NCBI GenBank assembly: GCA_033065855.1
Contig: JAVXUO010002104.1
Location: 1 to 64,000, forward strand
Source: Escallonia rubra
Taxonomy: Eukaryota; Streptophyta; Magnoliopsida; Escalloniales; Escalloniaceae
Reading direction: 5' to 3'
DNA length: 64,000 nt
Shown here: piece by piece, positions 54,945 through 64,000 of the stretch
Position numbering within the stretch: position 1 is the first letter of the stretch
Layout of the letters: every line of letters begins with the position of its first letter
Notes under the pieces: model-generated
The model's input: only the letters and a program-made list of their open reading frames with translations
What the model was told of the DNA's origin: nothing
Databases searched by the model: none
Made by a program: the position numbers and the translations under genes

Positions 54945-56784
54945 TTGGTATCAGAGCATGATTACTTGGTGATTCGCCTTTAACATGCTAGTATAATTAT
55001 GTGCATGTTGTGTTTTTTTTCCGAATACATAAATATGAGACCCATTACAAAAATTCGAAATTTATTGAGCATGTTTTTCTGAAAAATAATTATATTTTTT
55101 TATTCTCCTATAGTTGAGGATGAACTCCGTAAACTTTCGTGAGTTTTGGATGCATGGTTTGTGAGAAATCATAATTTTATTTTTCAAGAAAACTGTGATT
55201 TTTTCGAATTTTGGGACTCAAATTCGGAGCCTGGTTGTTTGTTTTTATCATGATCGGTTGGTATATAATTAATCTATATCACATAATCTTTTCAACGGTA
55301 TATGGCACACATTATTAGGCTTAAAAACGAGAGAGATATGGCCTTCGAAAGTTGGCATTGCGGCCGTTGGAAAATTGGGGTTTAAAGGAAGAATATGAAC
55401 AGTGTATCCACGCGCTCAAGTCACCCGCAGACGCGCGACACGCGCCAAGCCGAGCCGCACACGTGGGCCACGCGCCAAGCCAGCTGACTGCACGCGCGCC
55501 ACGCGCCAGCCGTGGCTGCGACGCGCCTCAACCCGAGTAGCTTACACTCGCTTCACATGCCCCACTCGCGCGCGTGTTTCTCACGCGCCTGCCTAGAGGA
55601 CTCAGAAGCTGCCCCACCCGCATGGCGGCACGTGGAGACGCGTGCGGACGGTTTTTTGCCAGTGTTAGTCACCGCCGGCGAGTGATTCTTTTGCTTGGCT
55701 TTTGAATATTTTCTGTGTTGTTAAATTTACCTTTATACCCTCTGTGTGTGTTCTATTTAATTTTTAAATGACTTTTTCTATGAAAATTACCTTTAAATTT
55801 TTTTTTGATGCACACAGAATTTTTTCTTTAATTTCGGAGGGTATATTAGGGTTAAATTTACTGTTTGTCATCTTTCAAAAACTTATCTCTTGTTTTTTGG
55901 GCTATTTGTGAGTATTTTTGTGGTACTTTTGTTGTCCTAAAAATACGAATAATGCGTAAATATTAATTTTTTGCACTTCGTGAGCAAAAATAAATATTTT
56001 GGAGAGTTGTATGACATAGATAATTTTTGTCTTATTTGTTACATACAGTTGCCTTGATTTGCGTTATGCTTTAAATATATTTTTGTTAAAGTATGGTTGT
56101 TGGGTTTTTCGTAAGCCCACACTTTTAAACCATTTATTTTTTCAAGGCCTTGTCGCCCGTTTTCCTTGGAAGGAGAATGTGGCATATTCATCCATTTAAT
56201 TATCCTTTAACTTATTTTTTAGCCTGCTAGTTTTAGGTTAAATGGATGGATATTAGATTGGCATTCTAAAGAAGCTTATGTTAATGTGTTTACTTTTGCT
56301 TTAAGAAAGTTTTTTTTGAGAATAATGTGTTTTGCGACATCTCCATTTGTTTTATTAGAGTAGTTTGTAGTAGAATTCTCAGAGATGTTGTATTATATTA
56401 TTTCCTTGTATATTTTCAGAAAGCCATGTACGTGGATGTAATTTCACACGCACATTATTCAAGTCAGAATTTTCGTAGCATAAGTTATTAGAATGCCAAT
56501 AGGGCTCAATGGAGTCCTTACACACTTTATTGCATGGTGCAACTTTATATTGTTCTAAATTATCATGTGGATGATTTATTACATTATGGCTTATATGATG
56601 ATTAAATTTATTGCAAAAAATTACTTGAAAAAAGTTTTCCCAACTCACAAACATGGGAGATGATTACGAGCTTAGCAAATTTTCGATTTCATGATGTGAG
56701 GAAGGATTATGTTTTTCATTTGAATTTTTTGAAATAAATAGAAGGATGTATAATTAATGTCTTTTCCTTGCGCAATCTAATGTA
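54945..56784 (+). other. Leader region of the copia element
   Basis: It begins with the primer-binding site (TTGGTATCAGAGCATG). A GC-rich island at about 55405-55640 is full of CACGCGCC and related motifs, contrasting with AT-rich DNA on both sides. No ORF in it is convincing. The rest up to the gag ATG is AT-rich 5' untranslated sequence. Confidence 0.7.
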
Positions 56785-57615
56785 GTGAATATAATGGCCA
56801 CCAAGAATGTCATAGCTGATCTCGTTAAGGGTGAGAAACTTAACGGAGATAATTATGACGTTTGGCACAAAAAGATGAAATTCATGCTGAACGAACAAGA
56901 GCTCGAGGAGCACTTGACCAAGGAGATGGTCGCGCCCACTGAGGGGCAACCCCTAAGAGACCATACTGCCTACCAGAAGTGGAATCAGAAAGATCGTAGT
57001 GCGCGCTACACCTTGTTGAGCAGCTTGCAAAATGATCTAATTGGGCAGTATGATGAACTTCCAACTTGCAAAGCTTTATGGGATCAGCTCAAGTTCTCTT
57101 TTGGTGGAACCTCAACTACGCGGCTTCGTAGCCTTGTGATCAAGTTTGAGGAGTACACAAAAGACCCTAAGCATACCATGAGTGAGCATCTAAGAATGAT
57201 GTCTAATATAATTGGTAAGCTGAGGGATGCTGGACATGCGCTCACAGATGAGCAGCAAGTCAGAGCTGTCATAAGGTCCCTTCCTGCCTCATGGGCCAAT
57301 ATGAAACAGATATTGACCCATAGTGAAAACATCAAGAACTTTTCTGATGTTTCACAGCATGTCATCCTTGAGGCTGAGACTCGAGACGCTGACAAGGCCC
57401 TTACTTATGTCACCCAAGTGGGATCGCGCAATGCAAATGGCAAGCGCAAAAGGCAAAGTAAGAAAGGCAAGAAAGGCGAGGCTAGCACTTCTGTGCCAAA
57501 GGAAGGGAAAATGAAGAAACGCAAGAGAGGAAAACGTGGTGGGAAAAAGGATTTGTCTAAAGTCAAATGCTTCAACTGTCAACAGCAAGGACACTTCGCT
57601 CGTGATTGTACTTAA
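56785..57615 (+). pseudogene. Copia gag
   Basis: The likely start is ATG 56794 (MATKNVIADL) or 56785. It has the UBN2-type gag core (KLNGDNYDVWHKKMKFML, CKALWDQLKFSF, VIRSLPASWANMKQIL), a Lys/Arg-rich linker and the CCHC knuckle CFNCQQQGHFARDC at the end. A TAA (57613-57615) follows directly, and the frame continues open beyond it into protease, so it is a nonsense change in a polyprotein rather than a natural stop. Confidence 0.9.
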
Positions 57616-57666
57616 CCGAAGAGGGTACCTTCTGAATCTCTCTCTCAACTATGTGTTTCCTCACAT

Positions 57667-58233
57667 GTGATGGTTGTTCATTCCCAACCTGTGTGGTTTG
57701 TGCATACAGGTGCAACAAAACATGTAGCATGTGATCGAGAGGGATTTGTAGATTACCACCGGATACCAGTGGAGAGCAAACATATCTTCACGGGAAACAA
57801 TAGCTCCGAGGAGGTGCTAGGGGTTGGTTCTTACCAGCTCAAGTTGCGCACTGGGCGCACATTGATTCTTGAGGATGTGCGATATGCACCCACTGTTCGG
57901 CTTAATCTACTTTCAGTTACTGCTTTATTAGACAGTGGTTTTTCCTTTATTTTTAGGGGTAATAAGTTGGACATCTTTTTGGATGATGTTTTGTTCGGAC
58001 ATGGTTTTCGCATGGATAGTCTTTTTCAATTGGATTTAATTGATTCTCAGTCCTCTTATTCTTATGTGGTGAATGATAATATTGTGAATGATTCTACCTC
58101 CTGGCATGCAAGACTGGGCCACATAGGCCAAGATAGAATGACTCGTTTGGCTAGAGAAGGCCTTTTAGGCCCACTCGCAAAAGTCAATCTACAATATTGT
58201 GAGGCTTGTTTGGCCGGTAAAGCATGCATGTAG
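57667..58233 (+). pseudogene. Copia protease and GAG-pre-integrase domain
   Basis: In the same frame as gag. The protease motif reads WFVHTGATKHV where active copies have Asp before Thr-Gly or Ser-Gly; the catalytic Asp is replaced by His (codon CAT at about 57703). LEDVRYAPTVRLNLLSV follows, then the GAG-pre-integrase domain with WHARLGHIGQDRMTRLA and YCEACLAGKA. The frame is then broken by the hAT insertion at 58231. Confidence 0.9.
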
Positions 58234-58526
58234 GGCTGGCAAAATATGACCCAACCCATACAACCCAACCCAATCCGTTTATTTTTATTCTCTGCGGGTC
58301 AACCCAATCAAATCCGTGGGATGGTCACTTGACCCGCGGGTCAGAATTGGGTTGCTCAAATTAATAAGGGTCTGAACGGGTTGGGTCACTCGACCCGCGG
58401 GTCCAAACGGGTTCATATAAGTACAAGACATGAAAAAAAAACCCTAGATCTGAAAAGAACACAACACACTTCACACTCTGCCGTCGCCCGCTGGTTCTCT
58501 CCCGCGGCGCCTAGCTTCCTGCGACC

Positions 58527-58800
58527 GTGACAGCCACCATCATCTCTGGTGGAGCCTCTCTCCATCACCCGAGTATCAGCTTTTCCCACCGCCGGCAGTC
58601 CCTTTCTCCGTCGCCGGCGGCCTCCTTTCCGATTTCCCTCACTCCTAAATCCCAGTCGCGTGACAGGAAGGTCACAGCCGCCAAGGAGGTCAAGGCCAGG
58701 TTCGAGGAGGGCTTCATGGACGGCAACAACCGTTGGTTCTTCTTCAAGCTCTGGTTCTTAGGAGAGATCCAGCGCGCTGGTTGGTCCATTTTGTTTCTTC
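58527..58800 (+). pseudogene. Captured gene fragment, probably a plastid-targeted protein N-terminus
   Basis: Open and GC-rich compared with its surroundings. It reads as a Ser/Pro-rich, transit-peptide-like start ([18 protein letters not shown]) followed by [19 protein letters not shown], then [20 protein letters not shown]. The initiating codon is GTG in place of an expected ATG. I do not recognise the protein. It lies inside the hAT element. Confidence 0.45.
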
Positions 58801-59077
58801 TGTTTTTTCTTTCCAGACTTGGGCTATGGCCTGTTTCGTTTTAGGGTTTTTGTGGCATATATTATTTGATCCGAGATGGGTATTGATTTTTGAAGTTAAG
58901 ATATGAAGTTTTGATTAGGTTATATTTTGGTAGATAATTTATGTTTACAAGTTTGAACTCAATCAACCAGACTGCACCTTCTTCGCAAAGGAAGTTCAAA
59001 ATAAAGTAGGAAGTCGTGGAGTACACCTAGGCTGCAACCATGTAATTTGACTTGCTTTCCCTTGTGAAATTCAACAG

Positions 59078-59235
59078 GTTATTACCAAGGTCCTCCACTA
59101 ATGGCACCTCCACAGTATCCACAGTAAGCTGCTCCACCACCCAGGAGAGAACCAGGCTTTCTTGAAGAATGTTGCTGTGACCCCTCCAGCTTTGTGTTGC
59201 TATTGCCTCCTTGACGAGTGCTGATGTGACCCCTC
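59078..59235 (+). pseudogene. Captured fragment of a CYSTM-type (Cys-rich transmembrane module) protein
   Basis: After an acceptor-like TTCAACAG the sequence reads GYYQGPPLMAPPQYPQ, a stop, then AAPPPRREPGFLEE and CCCDPSS. This is the Gly/Tyr/Pro-rich tail and the Cys-rich C-terminal start of the small plant CYSTM family, whose members are membrane-associated stress proteins. A stop and frame breaks make it non-coding. Confidence 0.6.
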
Positions 59236-59743
59236 CATCATCTTCATTAGCTGATCCAGTAACTTTGGCTGGATTACCAATCTATCTCTTCAGTAATTCT
59301 GGAAATAAGTAGTTAACCCATCTTCCTCTTGCTAGGATTTAGGCAAAAGACATTACTTTCTTAGTGTTATGATTGAAGGGTGTGTATATATTCAGAATCT
59401 GTCATTGTATAAAAGTGATGTCTTTTCTTTTTTTAACAAGGATTTGTAATTTTTGTTTGCAATATGTCTTAATTGATATTTTTTCTTTTTAATTTGTAAT
59501 GCAGCGTGGATGCAAATACGTTCTAAATAACAGTATTTTAAAATTTTTAAAAAAAAGCAATATAAAAAAAATGGGCTGGGTCGGGTTGGGTCGGGTCTAC
59601 GTGACTAACCCGTTTTTTACCCAACCCGCAACAACCCAAGTCATGTTAGACCCGTTTCTGACCCAACCCGTTTCTGACCCAACCCATATCTGACCCATAA
59701 TTCTTTGACCCCACCCCACCCAACCCGCCCATTGCCACCCCTA

Positions 59744-60618
59744 CATGCAGGAAGCGTTTTGGAAAGGCTATGAGATCAACTCAACCACTTGAGCTAGTTC
59801 ACTCTGACATATGTGGACCTATGAGTATAAAGGCACGCCATAACGCCTCTTATTTCCTTACACTGATAGACGATTATACGCGATATGGTTATGTGTATCT
59901 GATATCTCACCGCTATGAAGCTTTGGATTGTTTCAAACACTTTGTAGCAGAGGTTGAGAATCAGAAAGAGAAGAATTTAAAAACTCTTCGCACTGACCGG
60001 GGACGTGGATATTTGTCAGATCACTTCAAAAAGTTTTGTGAGGAAAAAGGGATACGCAGGCAACTTACTATTTCTAATACTCCACAACAAAATGGTGTTG
60101 CGGAAAGAAAGAATAGAACATTGTTAAATATGGTTAGGTCTATGATGACGCAAGCAAACCTTCCACTATCTTTTTGGGGGGATGCCCTTTTGACTGCAGC
60201 CTATATACTTAATCAAGTGCTTTCACAATCTGTCAAATCCACTCCATATGAGCTTTGGAATGGCCAAAAGCCAAATTTGGATAACTTGCGCCCATGGGGC
60301 TCATCAGGTTATGTTCACATTACATCTCATAAGTATGAGAAACTAGGGCCTCGAGCTAAAAAGAGTATCTTCTTAAGGTATTCTGAAAACTCTAAAGGCT
60401 ATGTGATGTATGGTGAACATCCAAACGGTGGAAGGATTGAAATAGAGTCTCATGATGTCGATTTCATAGAGAGTGATTTTCCTAGCATTGGAGACGCGAG
60501 TAAGAATCTTGACCTCTATGAGTTAGAGGAGGTTGAAGCCACTTTACTATCTCCAAGCGAAGGTGGGGAATTAGTTTCTCATCCAGTTGTCGGTGAAGAT
60601 AATATAAGTGACTCTTAA
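59744..60618 (+). pseudogene. Copia integrase
   Basis: It resumes the copia frame after the nested element: [72 protein letters not shown] and [15 protein letters not shown]. The D-D-E catalytic residues are present, although the usual GGE after the second Asp reads GRG. It ends with an in-frame TAA at 60616-60618, before the reverse transcriptase. Confidence 0.9.
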
Positions 60619-61684
60619 CCTAGTGGGAGTATCCCAGACAGTGGGAACACACCACTAGGACCATTAGGTCAACAAGATTCTCAACTGCGTAGAGGTGCAC
60701 GAGGAAGAGTTCCACGTCGTCATTTTGAGATTGACGGAGAAATTCTTATGTGCACTCCAAATGATGAAGACGAGCCTACTTCTGTGGAAGAAGCCTTATC
60801 TTCGTCTGCTAGTAATGAGTGGATGGCTGCAATGAAGGATGAGTTGAGCTCAATGGAAAAGAATCAGGTCTGGGAGTTGATTGATCTTCTGTCAGGCGCA
60901 AGACTGTTGGAAACAAGTGGGTTTTAAAAGTCAAGCACAAGGCAGATGGGTCAATTGACAAGTATAAGGCACGTCTTGTGGCGAAAGGCTATACCCAACA
61001 GCGGGGTGTGGACTATGAAGACACTTTCTCCCCAGTGGTGAGATTTGCTTCAATTCGCCTGATCCTAGCTATTGTCGCCCAACAAGATTTAATTTTTTTT
61101 CATATGGATGTTAAGACTGTGTTTCTCAATGGAAAACTAGATGAAGAGATTTATATGGCTCAACCCAAGGGTTTTGAAGTCAAGGGACACGAGCTCAAAG
61201 TTTACAGGCTCAAACGTTCTATATATGGTCTCAAACAATCGTCTAGGCAGTGGTACTATAGGTTTCATCATGCCATTACCTCTATGGGTTTTGGAATGAT
61301 TGAACAAGACCATTGCGTTTACGTAAAACGATCCAAGAAAAGTATTATGATCCTTTCTTTGTATGTGGATGACATTCTTTTAGCTGGGAATAACATGAGT
61401 TCCATTATCGCCACTAAGTAGTGGCTGTCCTCAACTTTTGAGATGAAGGACATGGAAGAAGCTAATTAATTGCTCGAGTTTAAAATCATACGTGATCGTC
61501 CAAAGAGACTTCTTGATTTGTCTCAAGAGACATACATCAAGAAGGTCATTGAACGATTTCGTATGCATAACTCAAAACCCATAGACACTCCAACGGACAA
61601 GGCGTGTACTTTGACCACAGACCAATGCCCAAAGAATGATGAGGAAAATAATCGGATGTCCAAAGTGCCTTACGCGCTGCAATA
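60619..61684 (+). pseudogene. Copia reverse transcriptase, broken
   Basis: The frame shifts near 60898. From 60978 it reads [39 protein letters not shown] and the active site [11 protein letters not shown] (about 61360-61392), then TAG at 61419-61421, a further TAA near 61468, and a last piece with SQETYIKKVIERFRM. Expected AFLNG is TVFLNG and the conserved DVKTAF box is therefore altered. Confidence 0.9.
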
Positions 61685-61693
61685 GGGAGTCTG

Positions 61694-62332
61694 ATGTACG
61701 ATATGTTGTGTACACGTTTAGACATCTGCTTTGCCGTTAGAATGGTGAGTCGTTATCAGAGTAATCCTGGACCCGCTCATTGGAATGCGGTGAAGAGGAT
61801 TCTTCGATACCTACGTGGAACCGCTGATCTCGTCCTGTGTTATCATGGTGGAGACTTGAGACTGAGAGGATACATCGATGCTGATTGGGGCGGTGATAGA
61901 GATGAGTGCAGATCCACTTCAGGTTATGCATTCATACTAGGAGGTGGAGCTATCTCTTGGTGGAGCAAGAAACAGACTTGCATTGCCCTATCCACGATGG
62001 AGTCGGAGTATGTTGCTTGTTCAGCAGTCCAGGAAGCTGTTTGGTTGAGATCATTCTTACAGTCTTTAGGGGTTACAGCTCATGTAGACGAGGTTGTCAC
62101 TGTTCACTGCGACAATATAGCTGCCCTAAATTTTGTAAAGGACCCCAAATATCATGGGAAGGCCAAACACATAGGCCTTCGTTATCACTTCATTAGAACT
62201 TTAGTTGCACAAGGAGAGGTGACCATGAAGCATATACCTACTAGCGAAATGGTGGCTGATCCTTTTATCAAGCCTATTGCTAAAGATGTTTTCCTTTATC
62301 ATGTTAGGAGTATGAGACTATGTAGGTTTTGA
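61694..62332 (+). pseudogene. Copia RNase H
   Basis: YQSNPGPAHWNAVKRILRYL, then YIDADWGGDRDECRSTSGYA, LSTMESEYVACSAVQEAVWL, VHCDNIAALNFVKDP and the final HYHFIR-like and DPFIKPI motifs. The catalytic D-E-D set is present. It is separated from RT by stops at about 61683-61693. Confidence 0.9.
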
Positions 62333-63421
62333 TATGTTTTATGCCATCTTATGTACTTGACGTTATTTATTATATTAAATTTTTGTTCCATGATTTGAGT
62401 TTATTTTAGAATGAATGGATAATCTTTGTGATTACATATACATCCTTATTGAGAGTGTCACCAGGCTTGAATTAGCCTACTCACACGGGTAATTCACCTT
62501 GGCGCTAAGATAACGAGCAAGATGAGACATAATTGTCTTAGTGCCAAGAGGGCGAATAAGATGATACAGCTTGTAATGCAAACATGATGCCTTAGTTGGA
62601 GTTAAGATGAGACCTAAAAAGATAGGTCGATCAAAGAGTATCTCCACAACTCTATGTAGCCTATTTACAGACGAATGTGAGATTTCAAGCATGCACTATG
62701 AGAGTGATTGGGCTGAAAAACTCAGGTTAGGCGCTTGTAGAGCGTCTAGACTCAGATTCATATCGCATATTTTATTATACATTTATGTGACACGCCCTCG
62801 CGGGTTACACCATAACATGCAAATGATATTGCATGTGCTTAATGCAGACTGACAGTGGGAGTGATGAATGAATCCCTGACCCAGCTTCATCACTGTGTGA
62901 GCCGCGTGGATCGATATATATATTTTGATCATATCTGGTTCCCTTTTCACCTTAGACTATGTCATGAAGAGGATACTCAATGTCGCTACTTTAGCATGTA
63001 CCTTTGGATCATGGATGATGCGGTCTCGCGGGGCATGTCTAGGAAAGCGATTGGGTCTAATTGGAATGACATGAGGGCTTTGGGAAGAAAGTTCAATATT
63101 ACACCATATTGTGTGATTTATAGTCCGAGCGACTTTGTCGATTTTCGTTTCATGAATGCATAACATATGAGAGGTTTAACACTGCTCACTATAAGGGATT
63201 TGAGAGTGTTTAATCTGGTGTAGTTGAACTATCTGGGGTACATACAAGATTTTTTGGAGTGATGTATTGTGTTAGTTTGGTGATGACTTAATACAATACT
63301 CCTCAACTGGATATCCTTTCTCGTAGGTCGCACATTCTATTTCCCTTATGAGGAGATGAGTGGCCGGGAGATACAGCGGGCCTGTACGACTTATTTGCCC
63401 TGTATGTGGTTGAGTGGGAGC
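62333..63421 (+). other. 3' untranslated region of the copia element
   Basis: No conserved ORF. It ends in GAGTGGGAGC, the probable polypurine tract, next to the 3' LTR. Confidence 0.7.
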
Positions 63422-63922
63422 TGTTAATAAATTGGGTCAATGGACCCATTATCCTCTCACTAACAGATAATGTGTATTTGTTAGTCTGAATAATTACAGT
63501 TATTTAGAAAATATTTATCTCCTAAGTGTTTGAGATAAATACAATATTTATCTCCAAAGTGTTTGAGGTAAATACATTTTTATCTCCTAAGAGTTTGAGG
63601 TAAAGTCAGTCTCTAATTGTATCTCTATATAAGCTAGAGATATCCCAATAAATTACAAGTCATAGACTACAAGTCAGAGACAATAAGTCACAAAACAATC
63701 CCCCTCTCTGTATCACTCTCTCTAGAGCAATCGCCAAGCTCTAGGATTTGGTTCGTGGATGAAAAACTCGACTCTAGTAGCCGTTTTTTTACCGACGAAA
63801 AAGATCAAGCGTGTTGGAGGCTCGTAACAACAAGGATCCTACGTCGGAATTTTCGGAGACTTCGTACGGTATGTTTCCGAACCCATTACGTTATGTGGTA
63901 AGCGCATTAGATCGTTTCAACA
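63422..63922 (+). repeat. 3' LTR of the copia element
   Basis: 501 bp. Relative to the 5' LTR it has an extra AATGGACC-like insertion near 63440 and numerous substitutions. The GCATT target duplication follows at 63923-63927, and the last 70 bases of the window are flanking DNA with no feature. Confidence 0.93.
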
Positions 63923-64000
63923 GCATTAATGCTTCAAAACAAAAATGGAGAAAGTCACTCTGAGGCTCCTAGCTGCGACGTATAAACATCACATGTATAC

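Larger units (their letters stand above)
58231..59743. mobile_element. hAT-like Pack element with captured host gene pieces, nested in copia
   Basis: The ends TAGGGCTGGCAA and, inverted, TAGGGGTGGCAA form short terminal inverted repeats. The 8-bp flanks CATGCATG (58223-58230) and CATGCAGG (59744-59751) match at seven positions. Subterminal DNA on both sides is dense in GACCCAACCC, GGGTTGGGTC and GACCCGCGGGTC motifs, as in hAT elements. No transposase is present. The interior contains at least two fragments of cellular genes (about 58527-58800 and 59078-59235). Confidence 0.82.
54449..63922 (+). mobile_element. Ty1/copia LTR retrotransposon, decayed, 9,474 bp
   Basis: LTRs (54449-54944 and 63422-63922) begin TGTTAATAAATTGGG and end GTTTCAACA. 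The target duplication is GCATT (54444-54448 and 63923-63927). The primer-binding site TGGTATCAGAGC follows the 5' LTR. The gene order gag, protease, integrase, reverse transcriptase, RNase H is that of copia. Each part is recognisable but broken by several stops and frameshifts. The LTRs differ by many substitutions and some indels, so it is the oldest LTR element here. A hAT element is nested at 58231-59743. The long leader (1.8 kb) and the 1.1-kb 3' region are also part of it. Confidence 0.93.

Noticed and set aside
1-64000. tRNA, rRNA or other structured RNA genes
   Set aside because: I looked for tRNA A/B boxes and rRNA-like segments and found none that I could support; the only tRNA-related matches are LTR primer-binding sites.

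Overview
The window is nuclear DNA of a flowering plant, most likely a dicot. It is AT-rich and holds intron-containing DUF247 (UPF0481) genes, a REM-type B3 domain, a fragment of a plastid 30S ribosomal protein gene and every major class of plant transposon. I see no prokaryotic, organellar or viral backbone. The species cannot be named from sequence alone.

The host content is a decayed tandem cluster of DUF247 genes, all on the minus strand. Copy A (11790-13164) has a nonsense codon and a 1-nt frameshift. Copy D is relics (14160-14375 and two short blocks near 15.9 and 16.7 kb). Copy B is a 450-codon open frame cut in two by a 10.5-kb LTR retrotransposon (N-terminal part 29471-29784, C-terminal part 17882-18925). 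Copy E (33864-34199) is a C-terminal stub joined to the 5' half of a plastid ribosomal protein gene. Copy F (35942-37870) has a good intron but one in-frame stop and one frameshift. A and B also share their 5' and 3' flanks, so whole gene units were duplicated.

The cluster is riddled with transposons whose ends can be placed: three stacked minus-strand Helitrons (2331-11219), the middle one carrying an S-receptor-kinase fragment; a hAT element (14630-15784, perfect 8-bp target duplication) next to a 742-bp tandem duplication; a Tat-lineage Ty3/gypsy element (18926-29470) with dual RNase H, a spliced antisense gene and two minisatellite arrays; a CACTA element (39462-42946) carrying an intact two-exon B3 gene; a chromovirus derivative (43454-47048) with identical LTRs and one open gag-protease-integrase finger-chromodomain frame lacking reverse transcriptase; a plus-strand Helitron (47530-51168); and an older Ty1/copia element (54449-63922) split by a 1.5-kb hAT element with captured host gene pieces.

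The remaining stretches (1-1221, 30.6-33.7, 34.5-35.7, 37.9-39.4 and 51.2-54.4 kb) show no gene I can support. Relative ages read from the sequence: the copia element is oldest among the LTR elements, the Tat element intermediate (about 21 differences between its 443-bp LTRs) and the chromovirus derivative youngest (LTRs identical by eye). The most notable items are the RT-less chromovirus frame, the CACTA-borne B3 gene, the antisense gene of the Tat element and the Helitron stack.
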